Notes: generated by a model not told the origin, from the sequence alone. A stretch of DNA of 64,000 nucleotides from Cryobacterium fucosi (GCF_004403515.1 NZ_SOHH01000087.1:85441-149440); one strand, 5' to 3'. Positions 1 through 9,314 are shown, counted from the stretch's first letter. Made by a program: numbers and translations.

Positions 1-659
1 ACGTCTCGGGTGAGGGCGTGCAGCAGGCCCTTCTGAAGATCCTCGAGGGCACGATCGCGTCCGTTCCGCCGCAGGGCGGCCGCAAGCATCCGCACCAGGA
101 ATTCATTCAGATCGACACGACGAACGTGTTGTTCATCGTGGCCGGCGCGTTCGCGGGCCTCGACGACATCATCTCCACCCGGGCCGGCAAGAAGGGGATC
201 GGTTTCGGCGCCCCGCTGCACAGCAAGGGCGACGATGTCAACCTGTTCAGCGAGGTCCTCCCCGAAGACCTGCACAAGTTCGGGCTGATCCCCGAGTTCA
301 TCGGTCGGCTCCCGGTCGTCACCACGGTCACCCAGCTCGACCAGGTTGCCCTGATGCAGATCCTCACCGTGCCGCGGAACGCCTTGGTGCGCCAGTACCA
401 GCGCATGTTCGAACTCGACGGCGTCGAACTCGAATTCGAGCAGCCGGCCCTGGAAGCCATCGCCGATCTGGCGGTGCTCCGCAAGACCGGCGCACGCGGC
501 CTCCGCGCCATCATGGAAGAGGTGCTCGGACCGATCATGTTCGAGGTGCCGTCCAGTTCCGAGGTCGCCAGGGTCGTCGTGACCCGCGCCGCCGTGCTCG
601 ACAACGCCGAGCCGACCATCGTGCTGCACAAGGCGCGCCGGGTGGACAAGTCCGCCTGA
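1..659 (+). CDS. clpX: ATP-dependent Clp protease ATP-binding subunit ClpX, C-terminal part (5' end outside window)
   Basis: Frame 3 is open from the window edge to the TGA at 657-659, giving about 218 residues of the AAA+ unfoldase that feeds substrates to ClpP. Visible elements are the start [16 protein letters not shown], the RKH pore loop ([10 protein letters not shown]), [14 protein letters not shown] (sensor 1 region), the arginine-finger segment PEFIGRLPV, and the sensor-2 segment [13 protein letters not shown] in the small AAA+ domain. It ends shortly after that, as ClpX normally does. The N-terminal zinc-binding domain and Walker A lie outside the window. A terminator hairpin follows. 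Confidence 0.96.
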   Translation, partial: VSGEGVQQALLKILEGTIASVPPQGGRKHPHQEFIQIDTTNVLFIVAGAFAGLDDIISTRAGKKGIGFGAPLHSKGDDVNLFSEVLPEDLHKFGLIPEFIGRLPVVTTVTQLDQVALMQILTVPRNALVRQYQRMFELDGVELEFEQPALEAIADLAVLRKTGARGLRAIMEEVLGPIMFEVPSSSEVARVVVTRAAVLDNAEPTIVLHKARRVDKSA

Positions 660-680
660 CCCGTCCCGGATCCTGAATCG

Positions 681-711
681 AACCGCCCCCGGCCTCTGGT
701 CGGGGGCGGTT
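681..711 (+). terminator. Intrinsic terminator-like hairpin after clpX
   Basis: Perfect 11-bp arms, AACCGCCCCCG at 681-691 and CGGGGGCGGTT at 701-711, enclose a 9-nt loop 22 nt after the clpX stop. There is no long T-tract, so termination efficiency is uncertain. Confidence 0.7.
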
Positions 712-833
712 ATGTTCGCGATCTCCGCGAACGGGGGAAGCGGGAACGGACGTGTGCCGCGACGCGAAAAGGGATTCGTCGATTCAGCACTAATCAAACC
801 TGGTTCGACCGACACCGGGTCCGCTTCCGTGCG

Positions 834-845
834 TAGGCTCAGGGC
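834..845 (+). promoter_or_regulatory. -10 hexamer of a probable leaderless promoter for the methyltransferase
   Basis: TAGGCT at 834-839 is followed by exactly 6 nt and then the ATG at 846. This spacing puts the expected transcription start on the start codon. No Shine-Dalgarno sequence and no convincing -35 box are seen. Confidence 0.5.
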
Positions 846-1679
846 ATGACTGACCAGCCCGAACGCCCCGAGACCGCGCCGCGCGACCAGTACACCCACG
901 GTCATCACGAAAGCGTGTTGCGCTCGCACACCTGGCGTACCGTGGCGAACTCGGCGGCCTACCTCATTCCGCACCTCGACCCCGGTTTGACCCTGCTCGA
1001 TGTGGGGTGCGGGCCAGGCACGATCACGGTCGACCTGGCCAGGCGCATTTCGCCCGGCCGGGTCACCGGCATCGACGCCGCGGAGGAGATCATCCGGCGC
1101 GCGGCCGGGCTGGCCTTCGACGAGGGGGTGCGCAATGTGGTGTTCCAGGTCGGCGACGTCTACGCCCTGGATTTCCCGGACGAGTCCTTCGACATCGTGC
1201 ACGCCCACCAGGTGCTGCAGCATGTCGCCAACCCGGTTGCGGCGATGACGGAGATCCGGCGGGTGCTGAAGCCCGGCGGCATCTTCGCCGCGCGGGACGT
1301 GGACTACGGCGGGGTGATGGTGCATCCGAAGCTGCCCGGTCTGCTGCTCTGGATGACCGCCTACCGGGACGTGCACTACTGGAACGGCGGCGACCCGGAC
1401 GCCGGGCGGGCGTTGAAGGCGTGGGCACGGCAGGCCGGGTTCGGCCGTGTCGCCAGCAGCGCGTCGATCTGGTGCTTCGCCTCGGATGCCGAACGAGAGT
1501 GGTGGGGAGAGTCGTGGGCCGTGCGGGCCACCGAGTCCGCCTTCGCGGCGCACGCGATCGAGGTCGGCGCGGCCGACCTGGCCGACCTGCGGCAGATCGC
1601 GGCCGCCTGGCGGCAGTGGGCCGCCGACCCCGACGGCTGGTTCGGGATGCCGCACGGCGAGATCATCGCCCGGAAATAA
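846..1679 (+). CDS. Class I SAM-dependent methyltransferase
   Basis: A 277-residue protein with a Rossmann methyltransferase fold. The SAM-binding motif I LLDVGCGPGTITVDLA lies near residue 50, the acidic VTGIDAAEEII follows strand 2, and the post-I region GGIFAARDVDYGGV is near residue 147. These fit the Methyltransf_11/UbiE-type family. The substrate cannot be read from the sequence. The gene stands 52 bp before an acyl-CoA ligase gene on the same strand, but a functional link is not established. The ATG sits 6 nt after a -10-like hexamer and lacks a Shine-Dalgarno, so it is probably translated from a leaderless mRNA. Confidence 0.85.
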   Translation: MTDQPERPETAPRDQYTHGHHESVLRSHTWRTVANSAAYLIPHLDPGLTLLDVGCGPGTITVDLARRISPGRVTGIDAAEEIIRRAAGLAFDEGVRNVVFQVGDVYALDFPDESFDIVHAHQVLQHVANPVAAMTEIRRVLKPGGIFAARDVDYGGVMVHPKLPGLLLWMTAYRDVHYWNGGDPDAGRALKAWARQAGFGRVASSASIWCFASDAEREWWGESWAVRATESAFAAHAIEVGAADLADLRQIAAAWRQWAADPDGWFGMPHGEIIARK

Positions 1680-1730
1680 CACCGTCCGAAGCCACGCCAC
1701 CGACAGTCATCACCGGCAGTAACATCAAGG

Positions 1731-3155
1731 GTGCCCTTCCTGGATCAGCTGAACCACTGGGCCCGGCACCAGCCGGGCGCGACGGCCGTCGAGGTCGGCG
1801 CCGACCGGCTCAGCTTCGCGGGACTCGCGGCCAGGGCAACCGACGCGCTGTCCGTCGGGACCGACGGTGCAGGCATCGGCGTCCTCAGCCTGCCCAACGG
1901 CATCGACTTCGCGGTCGCCCTCGCAGCCGGGATCGCCGGTGACCGCGCCGTGGCAGTGCTCGATCCAGGCTGGCCGGATGCCCAGCGGCACGCCGTCACG
2001 GAGCGACTGGCCGCGGAGGGCGTGCGGCGGCAGGCGCAGCCCCGGCCCGATTCCGTCCCTTCCCTGGCCGACGGGCACCCCGACTCGGTCTTCCTCTACG
2101 GCTTCACCTCCGGGACGACCTCCGTGCCCAAGGCGTTCACCCGCACCCGAGGATCCTGGCGGCGCTCCTTCGAGGCCGGGACCGACTACTTCGGGCTGAC
2201 CGGGCACGACCGCACGCTTGCGCCGGGCCCGTTGTCGTCCAGCCTCACCCTGTATGCCCTCGCCGAGTCCCTCCACGCCGGGGCGACCTTCGTCACCCTG
2301 CCGGAATTCGACCTGGCCGCCGCCCTCGCCTGCGTCGCCGACCGCGGGATCACCCGGCTGGTTCTCGTGCCCACCGTGCTGCGTATGCTCAGCGAACGTG
2401 GCCTGGCCGGCGGGGTGGACGGCCGGACGCTCACCAGCATCGTCAGCGCCGGGGCCCGGCTGGATCCGGCCACCCTCGCCGCCGCACGCCGGTTCGCGCC
2501 CAACGCGACCATCCACGAGTACTACGGGGCGGCCGAGCTGAGCTTCATCGCAGCGTCCGGTCTGCGCCCGGGGGACTCGCCCGGCGCGAACGCCACAGCC
2601 GTCGGTCGCGCGTTTCCCGGCGTTTCCCTGGCTATCAGGGACGAAGCCGGGCGGGAACTGCCCCGGAACGAGCCGGGCACGATCTTCGTGCGCAGCGACC
2701 TGGTCAGCACCGGCTACGCCTGGGGCGACGACGGCGAGGCGTTCCGCCGGGACGGCGACTGGTGCACCGTCGGGGACCTCGGTTTCCTCGACCGGGACGA
2801 TGTGCTGCACTTCCTGAACCGTCGGGCGGACATGATCGTCACGGCAGGCCAGAACATCTACCCGCAGGAGGTGGAGGCCGCACTGCAGGAGCTGCCGGGC
2901 GTGGCATCCGTGGTCGCGGTCGGTGTGCCGGATGCCCGCCGAGGCAGCAAGCTCGTCGTGGCGGTCCTCGCCGGCCCCGAGGTCGACGCGGCAGCGCTGC
3001 GCCGGGCCTCCGCCGCCGCGCTCGCGGAGGCGAAACGGCCACGGTCCTTCTACCGGCTGGCCGCTCTTCCCCTCGCCCCGACCGGCAAGCTCAGCCGTGA
3101 TCTGCTGGCCCGATGGATCACCGAGGGAGACCCGCGTGTCACCGCACTCGACTGA
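1731..3155 (+). CDS. AMP-dependent acyl-CoA synthetase (YhfT/VraA-like)
   Basis: A 474-residue ANL-superfamily enzyme, expected to activate a carboxylic acid through an acyl-adenylate to the CoA thioester. Visible core motifs are the P-loop-like TSGTTSVPKAF near residue 125, YYGAAELSF (A5), GDLGFLDRDDVLHFLNRR (A7-A8 hinge) and the catalytic lysine motif PTGKLSR near the C-terminus. It is short for the family (usually 500-560), as are B. subtilis YhfT and S. aureus VraA, which are also paired with a thiolase-like gene; that comparison is from memory. The GTG start follows an AAGG four nucleotides or so upstream. Its last 20 nt overlap the thiolase gene. Substrate unknown. Confidence 0.85.
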   Translation: MPFLDQLNHWARHQPGATAVEVGADRLSFAGLAARATDALSVGTDGAGIGVLSLPNGIDFAVALAAGIAGDRAVAVLDPGWPDAQRHAVTERLAAEGVRRQAQPRPDSVPSLADGHPDSVFLYGFTSGTTSVPKAFTRTRGSWRRSFEAGTDYFGLTGHDRTLAPGPLSSSLTLYALAESLHAGATFVTLPEFDLAAALACVADRGITRLVLVPTVLRMLSERGLAGGVDGRTLTSIVSAGARLDPATLAAARRFAPNATIHEYYGAAELSFIAASGLRPGDSPGANATAVGRAFPGVSLAIRDEAGRELPRNEPGTIFVRSDLVSTGYAWGDDGEAFRRDGDWCTVGDLGFLDRDDVLHFLNRRADMIVTAGQNIYPQEVEAALQELPGVASVVAVGVPDARRGSKLVVAVLAGPEVDAAALRRASAAALAEAKRPRSFYRLAALPLAPTGKLSRDLLARWITEGDPRVTALD

Positions 3156-4251
3156 CCACGACCGGCCCGGCGCCGAAATCGGGAGTGACACCGACCGCGA
3201 GCCGGTCATCGTCCTCGGCCGCCGCACCGCCTTCGGGCGAGTGAACGGCGGCCTGGCGCAGCTGACCGCCGACCGGTTGCTCGCGCCGGTGCTGGCCGCG
3301 CTGCTGGCCGACTCCGGCGTCGCCCCGGACACGGTCGACGACGTCATCGTCGGCAACGCGGTCGGCGGAGGCGGGAACGTGGCCCGCCTGTCCCTGTTGC
3401 GCGCGGGGCTCCCCGTGTCGGTGCCTGGCCTGACCGTCGACCGCCAGTGCGGCTCCGGGCTGGAGGCCATCGTCCTGGCCTGCCGGCTCGTCGCGGCCGG
3501 AGCCGGAGATGTCTATCTGGCCGGCGGCGTGGAGAGCTGCAGCACCGCGCCCCTGCGCGCCCACCGGCTCTCCTCGACGCCCGGCCGCCCCGACTTCTTC
3601 GACCGGGTGCGGTTCTCCCCGGACGAGGTCGGCGACCCTGAGATGGGCGTCGCCGCCGAGAACGTGGCCGACCGGTTCGGCATCACCCGGGAGCGACAGG
3701 ACGCGTTCGCGCTCCGGAGCCACCGGCTGGCCATCGCTGCGAGCGAGTCGGGGCAGCTGACCGAGGAGATCGTCACCCTCGACACGGATACCGGCCGGGT
3801 CGATGCCGACGAGGGACCGCGGCGCAGCCTCACGGCCGGCCTGCTGCCCCGGTTCGCCCCGGCCTTCCGGGCAGGCGGCACCGTCACCGCCGGCAACTCC
3901 TGCGCGGACGCCGACGGGGCCGTCGCGGTGCTGGTGACCAGCCGGCGGACCGCGGACGCCCTCGGGCTCGGCGGCGGCCTGCGCTTCGTCGATTCCGCGG
4001 TGACGGGCACGAACCCGGTCCTCCTCGGCATCGCGGAGGAGCGCGCCAACCCGCAGGGTGGGGCGCTGGCGGTCGGCCATCCGTTCGGCGCGAGCGGCGC
4101 GCTGTTGGTGCTCAACCTGCTGCGGCAGTGCCGGGCCGCTGCCTCGGCGGGCGACCTCGGCCTCACGGCCGTCAGCATCGCCGGGGGACTGGGCGTCGCG
4201 GCGCTCTGGCGCTGGGACGGCACCGTTGGCGGGTCGCGGCGGGGCCGGTAG
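3136..4251 (+). CDS. Thiolase-family protein, degenerate (YhfS/VraB-like)
   Basis: The 371 residues start at a GTG inside the upstream ligase gene, with GAGGGAGA as Shine-Dalgarno. The N-terminal thiolase half is normal, including the acyl-accepting cysteine (VDRQCGSGLEAI) and the GGVES segment. The C-terminal half retains GGALAVGHPFGASGA with its histidine. About 40 residues carrying the usual NEAFA motif are missing between VTGTNPVLLG and NPQGGALA, and the second catalytic cysteine (CxGxGxG) is replaced by serine in VSIAGGLGVAAL. Compare the intact thiolase at 50582. Ordinary thiolysis or Claisen condensation is therefore doubtful. The pairing with an acyl-CoA ligase suggests both act on the same acyl-CoA. 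Confidence 0.8.
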   Translation: MSPHSTDHDRPGAEIGSDTDREPVIVLGRRTAFGRVNGGLAQLTADRLLAPVLAALLADSGVAPDTVDDVIVGNAVGGGGNVARLSLLRAGLPVSVPGLTVDRQCGSGLEAIVLACRLVAAGAGDVYLAGGVESCSTAPLRAHRLSSTPGRPDFFDRVRFSPDEVGDPEMGVAAENVADRFGITRERQDAFALRSHRLAIAASESGQLTEEIVTLDTDTGRVDADEGPRRSLTAGLLPRFAPAFRAGGTVTAGNSCADADGAVAVLVTSRRTADALGLGGGLRFVDSAVTGTNPVLLGIAEERANPQGGALAVGHPFGASGALLVLNLLRQCRAAASAGDLGLTAVSIAGGLGVAALWRWDGTVGGSRRGR

Positions 4252-4271
4252 ACGGCGAGTCGAGCCGCGGT

Positions 4272-5702
4272 TCAGCTCGGTGTCGGAGTAGCGCTCGATA
4301 GGGCCACCATGGATCGTCGGCTCTCCAGGCGCAGTTCCATCTCGCTCATGACAAGTGCCGCGAGGTCCCCGAGGGTGGCGAGTTCCTGTTCCGTGGCCAC
4401 GCGCGGTTCGTAGTCGAGCACGCACAGCGTGCCGAGGTTATGTCCGTCGCGGGTGCGCAGGGGCGCCCCGGCGTAGAACTGGAGACCGAAATCGCCGGCG
4501 ACGAGGGGGTTGGCCAGTGTCCGGGGGTCGAACCGGGCATCCTCCACGACCCAGGGCATGTCATCCAGGATCGCCGAGGCGCAGAGCCCGGGGTGCCTGT
4601 CGATGTGGTCGATCTCGAGTCCGTGGTGGGACGTGAACCAGATCCGATCGTGATCGACGATCGTGACGAGCGCGACCGGAACCGAGAATACGCGGGCGGC
4701 AATCGCCGTGATCCGATCGAAGGCGCCGTCGACCGGTGCCTCCGGTAGCCGATAGCGCGCAACCGCGCGCATCCGGGCCTCCTCGGGCGAGGGCTCGGGA
4801 GAGGACCCGATATCCCTGTGCCGGCCGGTCTCGGCGGTCACCAGCTGGCGCAGCGCCGGGACCAGATCGTGGATGGACGGACGGTCTTTCGGGTTGCGGG
4901 CGGTCATGGCCGCCAGGAGCGCCCTCCATTCAGGGGCGATGCCGTGCGGAATGGTCGGATCGTTTCGCAGCCGGGCCAGTGCCGACTGGATCGGGTCGCC
5001 GGGAAAGGCAACGGTGCGGGTGAAGCACTCGAGGAGCACGAGCCCCAGCGAGTAGATGTCGCTGGCCGACCCCAGCTTCTGTCCCCGCGCCTGTTCGGGG
5101 CTGAGGTACGCGGCAGTCCCCGTCGTGACGGTGTCCGTGTCCCCGCCCGGGGCGGCGCCGACCAGGGCGATGCCGAAGTCGGTGAGTTTCGCGTGGTGCC
5201 GTGCGCTGCCCTGGCTGTAGTCCACCAGCAGGATGTTCGCCGGCTTCACGTCTCGATGCACGACGCCCCGATGGTGAATGTATTGCAGGCCCTCGGCCAG
5301 GTCGAAGCCGATGTGCGCTATCTGGCGAGGAGTGAGCGGACCGCGCTCGAGCTTGACCTTGAGATCGGCGCCCGTGACGAGCTCCATGACGAAGTAGACG
5401 CGGGGCCGGGCAGCATCCGTTCGGTCGACGCCCGCGTCGAGCAGGGTGACGAGGCTGTGGTGGTTCAGGCTCGCGACGAGGTTCACCTCGTCTTCCTGCA
5501 GACGGATGTCCTTCTCGCTCGTTGCGGTCGCGTCGAAGACCTTGACGGCGACGTCGCGACCCAGTGACTCGTCCCTGGCGCGATAGACCGACCCCGTGCC
5601 GCCTCGGCCGATCAGTTCCTGCAACCGGTATCGTCCGCGCAGCCGCGGTGCGCCGGCCTCAGCGACCTCAGGCAAGCGCCGGGCCGTGGTTATGACATCC
5701 AT
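4272..5702 (-). CDS. Serine/threonine protein kinase with C-terminal GAF domain
   Basis: The 476-residue protein has an N-terminal Hanks-type kinase domain followed by a GAF domain. Kinase motifs: glycine loop IGRGGTG (31-37), lysine in VAVKVF (K54), HRDVKPAN (149-156), DFG (175-177), and the PE of AAYLSPEQA near 202. All catalytic residues are present. The GAF domain (about 310-465; FDRITAIAARVFSVPVALVTIVD... and GAPLRTRDGHNLGTLCVLD) would sense a small ligand or redox state. No transmembrane helix is seen, so it is a soluble kinase. I chose ATG 5702 because GAGGG lies 7 nt upstream; an in-frame ATG at 5759 has no such support. It converges on the thiolase gene. Confidence 0.88.
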   Translation of the reverse strand: MDVITTARRLPEVAEAGAPRLRGRYRLQELIGRGGTGSVYRARDESLGRDVAVKVFDATATSEKDIRLQEDEVNLVASLNHHSLVTLLDAGVDRTDAARPRVYFVMELVTGADLKVKLERGPLTPRQIAHIGFDLAEGLQYIHHRGVVHRDVKPANILLVDYSQGSARHHAKLTDFGIALVGAAPGGDTDTVTTGTAAYLSPEQARGQKLGSASDIYSLGLVLLECFTRTVAFPGDPIQSALARLRNDPTIPHGIAPEWRALLAAMTARNPKDRPSIHDLVPALRQLVTAETGRHRDIGSSPEPSPEEARMRAVARYRLPEAPVDGAFDRITAIAARVFSVPVALVTIVDHDRIWFTSHHGLEIDHIDRHPGLCASAILDDMPWVVEDARFDPRTLANPLVAGDFGLQFYAGAPLRTRDGHNLGTLCVLDYEPRVATEQELATLGDLAALVMSEMELRLESRRSMVALSSATPTPS

Positions 5703-5905
5703 ATGAGCGCCCTCGTTTCGTGCCGCCTCCACCACCGGCGGTCCGGCGTGTCCACTCATTGGACGTAGCTCGAGGCCGATATGTCACGGCGAACGTCGAA
5801 ATCTCTGACCTCGGGGTCTGCTGTGAGGCCACGGCAGTCGTTGCCTGTGACATCCAGTCAGGGTCAGGCCGGCGGTCCCCGGTCAAGCCGGCTGAATCCA
5901 GTCGG

Positions 5906-6172
5906 TTAGATCCAGTCCTCGTCGTCCTCGACCGGCACGGCAGGCTGGGTGATGGTGGCGCTGTCCTCACCGGGGTTGTACCGGATGACGGTGCCGTCGT
6001 CGAGCTCGAGCACCGGTTGGGCCTCAAGCCAGGTCAGTGTCCAGCGCCAGGCGCTGTTGTCCTCGCCGAGGGCGGCGAGTTCCTCCTCGACCGCCTGGAT
6101 CGCGATCTCGACCACGTGCGGCAGACCCGGGGGAACCGGTCCGCCGAGCGGGAAGCGGCTTCCCAGTTGCAC
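5906..6172 (-). CDS. Conserved hypothetical protein, 88 aa
   Basis: A small acidic protein with no motif I can name. The core AIQAVEEELAALGEDNSAWRWTLTWLEAQPVLELDDGTVIRYN reads as a real folded segment and the C-terminus is EDDEDWI. It starts one base after the stop of the GNAT gene at 6174, so the two are almost certainly one transcript with valS upstream. About 200 bp without a gene separate it from the kinase start at 5702; that gap presumably holds the kinase promoter, which I could not locate. Confidence 0.7.
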   Translation of the reverse strand: MQLGSRFPLGGPVPPGLPHVVEIAIQAVEEELAALGEDNSAWRWTLTWLEAQPVLELDDGTVIRYNPGEDSATITQPAVPVEDDEDWI

Positions 6173-6173
6173 T

Positions 6174-6620
6174 CTAGAGCTCGATCTCGTAGGTCACCCA
6201 GTCCGTGCGGGTGGCGACATCGTCGTAGAGGCGCTGGGCCTCCTCATTGTCGGTCGCCGTGATCCACGCCATGGTGCTGAGATGGTGCTGCGTGGCGTAC
6301 TGCTTGGCGAATTCGATCAGGGCGCGTCCCACCCCGGTGCTGCGCGATTCGGGGACCACGAACAGGTCGTCGAGGTAGAGCCCGCGGGTGGCGCTGAGCG
6401 TGTTGGGCACCTCGCGGTAATGTGCGAACCCGATGAGGTCGCCCTCGTCATTGACGGCGACCGCTCCGGCGAGCACGTGGTTCTTGTCGATGATCCAGCT
6501 CCAGACCTGGAGCGCCTTCTCATCGGTGAGCGCACTCTTGTAGAACTCGCTGTAGCCCTCGAAGAGGCCTAACCACGAGAAAAAGTCCTTGTCGCCCAGT
6601 GTTCGTACCTTGATTGACAT
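6174..6620 (-). CDS. GNAT-family N-acetyltransferase
   Basis: A 148-residue protein with the acetyl-CoA pyrophosphate-binding loop of the Gcn5 family, ESRSTGVGRALIEFA (R/Q-x-x-G-x-G/A), preceded by the strand GLYLDDLFVVPE. It ends with NEEAQRLYDDVATRTDWVTYEIEL, a typical GNAT C-terminal strand pair. The N-terminal segment SWLGLFEGYSEFYKS fits GNAT helix 1. The substrate is unknown. The ATG lies 9 bp after the valS stop and 1 bp separates its stop from the 88-aa gene, so it is operonic with both. Confidence 0.85.
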   Translation of the reverse strand: MSIKVRTLGDKDFFSWLGLFEGYSEFYKSALTDEKALQVWSWIIDKNHVLAGAVAVNDEGDLIGFAHYREVPNTLSATRGLYLDDLFVVPESRSTGVGRALIEFAKQYATQHHLSTMAWITATDNEEAQRLYDDVATRTDWVTYEIEL

Positions 6621-6629
6621 CCGGTTCTC

Positions 6630-9212
6630 CTATCTCTCCGGCACCGTGTCGAGCACGATGTCGGTGACAGCCAATACGCTGCCATCCACAAAAACCAATT
6701 CCGAGATACGACCCACGGCCCGCAGATCGGCGGAGGCCTGCGCGAGCAGGGCAACCTCAGCGGCCGTTCCGCTAATTACAGCAGATGCGACGGCAGATTT
6801 CTGGGAAGCTTTCGCATCGGTCTTGGCGCGCCGGATGCCGGTCAGGGCCCGGCTTGCCAGATCGAGCAGGGCGACGTTGCCGATACCGCCCGCCGCGAGC
6901 TCGGCCTGACTCGGCCACGGCGCACGGTGCACCGATCCGTCGTTGGACCAGGACCAGGCTTCTTCGGTGGCGAACGGCACGAACGGCGCGAACAGGCGCA
7001 GCAGTGTGGCGAGGGCGGTGCGGAGCGCGGCGACGGCCGACGCCTGCCCTGCGCCGCTCTCTCCGTAGGCGCGTTCCTTGACCAGCTCGAGGTAGTCGTC
7101 GCAGAAGGTCCAGAAGAAACTCTCGGTGAGTTCGAGCGCACGGGCGTGGTCGTAGCCCTCGAATGCGGCCGTGGCCTCGCCGACGACGACGCTGAGCCGG
7201 GCGAGCATGCTCTGGTCGATCGGCTCGGTGACCGGGGCATCCGCGGCGCCGTCGAAGCCGAGGATGAACTTGGACGCGTTCAGGATCTTGATCGCGAGGC
7301 GACGGCCGATCTTGATCTGGGTCGGGTTCTTCGGGTCGAACGCGGCATCCGTGCCCAGGCGGGAGGACGCGGCCCAGTAGCGCACCGCGTCAGAGCCGTG
7401 CTGTTCGAGCATGTCGGCCGGGGTCACCACATTGCCCTTGGACTTGGACATCTTCTTGCGGTCGGGGTCGACGATGAAGCCGGACAGCGCCGCGTGCTGC
7501 CACGGTGAGACGCCGTGTTCGAGTTCGGCGCGGAGCAGGGTGGAGAACAGCCAGGTGCGGATGATGTCCTGGCCCTGCGGGCGGAGCGAATACGGGTAGA
7601 CCAGGTCGAACAGGTCCGGGTCGCGTTCCCACCCTCCGGCGAGCTGCGGGGTGAGCGACGACGTGGCCCAGGTGTCCATCACGTCAACCTCGCCGACGAA
7701 ACCGTTCGCGGCCCCGCGCTGGTCGGCGCTGTAGCCGGGGGCGGTATCGGAAGACGGGTCGACCGGGAGCAGATCGCGGGTGGCGACGATCGGCTGGTCG
7801 AAGACCGGGTTGGCGTCGGCATCCAGCGGGTACCACACGGGCAGGGGCACGCCGAAGAAGCGCTGGCGGGAGATCAGCCAGTCGCCGGTGAGGCCGTTCA
7901 CCCAGTTCTCGTAGCGAACCCGCATGAACTCGGGGTGCCACTGCAGGTCGGCACCGTGGGAGATCAGGCGGGAGCGCAGGACCTCGTCGCGGGCACCGTT
8001 GCGGATGTACCACTGGCGGGTCGACACGATCTCGAGCGGCTTGTCGCCCTTCTCGAAGAACTTGACCGGGTGCACGATCGGCTTGGGCTCGCCGATCATG
8101 TCGCCGCTCGCACGGAGCAGCTCCACGACGGCCTGCTTGGCGGAGAAGACCGTCTTGCCGGCCAGCTGGGCGTAGGCGGCGCGGCCGGCCTCGCTCACGA
8201 TGACGTCGGGGGTCTCGGCGATGATCCGGCCGTCGAAGCCCATGATCGCGCGGTTGGGCAGGTCGAGTTCGCGCCACCAGACTACGTCGGTCACGTCGCC
8301 GAAGGTGCAGATCATCGCGATTCCGCTGCCCTTGTCCTTCTGGGCGAGGTGGTGCGCAAGGATCGGCACCTCCACGTCGAAGAGCGGGGTGCGCACAACG
8401 CTGCCGAAGAGTGCCGTGTACCGTTCGTCGTCGGGGTGCGCGACGAGGGCTACGCAGGCGGGGAGCAGCTCGGGGCGGGTGGTCTCGATCTCGATGGTGC
8501 CGCCGTCTGGCTTCCGGAACGAGACCCGGTGGTAGGCGGCGGGCATCTCCTTGTCTTCGAGCTCCGCCTGGGCGACCGCGGTGCGGAAGGTCACGTCCCA
8601 GAGGGTCGGCGCCATGGCCTGGTAGGCCTCGCCGCGTTCGACATTGCCGAGGAACGCGAGCTGGGAGGTGATCAGCGAGTCGTGGCCGATCGTGCGGTAG
8701 GTCTGGGTCCAGTCGACGCTCAGGCCGAGGGTACGCCAGAGGGCCTCGAACTGCTTCTCATCTTCGATGGTGAGTCGCTCGCACAGTTCGATGAAGTTGC
8801 GTCGGCCGATCGGGAGCTGGTCGGCGGCCTTGCTGCTCTTGCCGTCGCCGCCCTCGAAGGGCGGGGTGAAGTCGGCCGCGTAGGGGAGCGAGGGGTCGCA
8901 ACGCACTCCGTAGTAGTTCTGCACGCGGCGTTCGGTGGGAAGGCCGTTGTCGTCCCAGCCCATCGGGTAGAACACGTCGCGGCCGCGCATGCGCTGGAAC
9001 CGGGCGATCACATCCGTGTGGGTGTACGAGAACACGTGCCCGATGTGCAGCGAACCGGAGGCGGTCGGCGGCGGGGTGTCGATGGAGAAGATGTTCGCGC
9101 GGGTGGCGGAGCCCCGGTCGAACCGGTAGGTGCCGGAGTCTTCCCAGCTGCCGCCCCACTTGGTTTCGAGACCCTCGAGGGCCGGCTTATCCGGAACGCT
9201 GGCGGCGGTCAT
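6630..9212 (-). CDS. valS: Valine--tRNA ligase
   Basis: An 860-residue class I aminoacyl-tRNA synthetase that charges tRNA-Val. The HIGH signature is in PTASGSLHIGHVFSYTHTDV (H56IGH59). The KMSKS signature is in DPDRKKMSKSKGNVVTPADM near residue 587. The central part carries the CP1 editing region and the C-terminal part the anticodon-binding helices (SFFWTFCDDYLELVKERAYG). I placed the start at ATG 9212, which has GGAG 4 nt upstream, rather than at 9239. It is the first gene of a minus-strand unit with the GNAT and 88-aa genes. Confidence 0.96.
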   Translation of the reverse strand: MTAASVPDKPALEGLETKWGGSWEDSGTYRFDRGSATRANIFSIDTPPPTASGSLHIGHVFSYTHTDVIARFQRMRGRDVFYPMGWDDNGLPTERRVQNYYGVRCDPSLPYAADFTPPFEGGDGKSSKAADQLPIGRRNFIELCERLTIEDEKQFEALWRTLGLSVDWTQTYRTIGHDSLITSQLAFLGNVERGEAYQAMAPTLWDVTFRTAVAQAELEDKEMPAAYHRVSFRKPDGGTIEIETTRPELLPACVALVAHPDDERYTALFGSVVRTPLFDVEVPILAHHLAQKDKGSGIAMICTFGDVTDVVWWRELDLPNRAIMGFDGRIIAETPDVIVSEAGRAAYAQLAGKTVFSAKQAVVELLRASGDMIGEPKPIVHPVKFFEKGDKPLEIVSTRQWYIRNGARDEVLRSRLISHGADLQWHPEFMRVRYENWVNGLTGDWLISRQRFFGVPLPVWYPLDADANPVFDQPIVATRDLLPVDPSSDTAPGYSADQRGAANGFVGEVDVMDTWATSSLTPQLAGGWERDPDLFDLVYPYSLRPQGQDIIRTWLFSTLLRAELEHGVSPWQHAALSGFIVDPDRKKMSKSKGNVVTPADMLEQHGSDAVRYWAASSRLGTDAAFDPKNPTQIKIGRRLAIKILNASKFILGFDGAADAPVTEPIDQSMLARLSVVVGEATAAFEGYDHARALELTESFFWTFCDDYLELVKERAYGESGAGQASAVAALRTALATLLRLFAPFVPFATEEAWSWSNDGSVHRAPWPSQAELAAGGIGNVALLDLASRALTGIRRAKTDAKASQKSAVASAVISGTAAEVALLAQASADLRAVGRISELVFVDGSVLAVTDIVLDTVPER

Positions 9213-9314
9213 GTTTCTCCGTTTGTGTATGTGCGGCACCGTGTCTTTGGTGAGATGCCTGAGTGTTGGGCCTGACCCAATCTACCGGATGCCCTGTTCC
9301 CCGCCGATTCCGGC

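Noticed and set aside
5703..5759. Upstream ATG (5759) for the kinase
   Set aside because: No Shine-Dalgarno; the ATG at 5702 has GAGGG at 7 nt and precedes the kinase domain by a normal distance.
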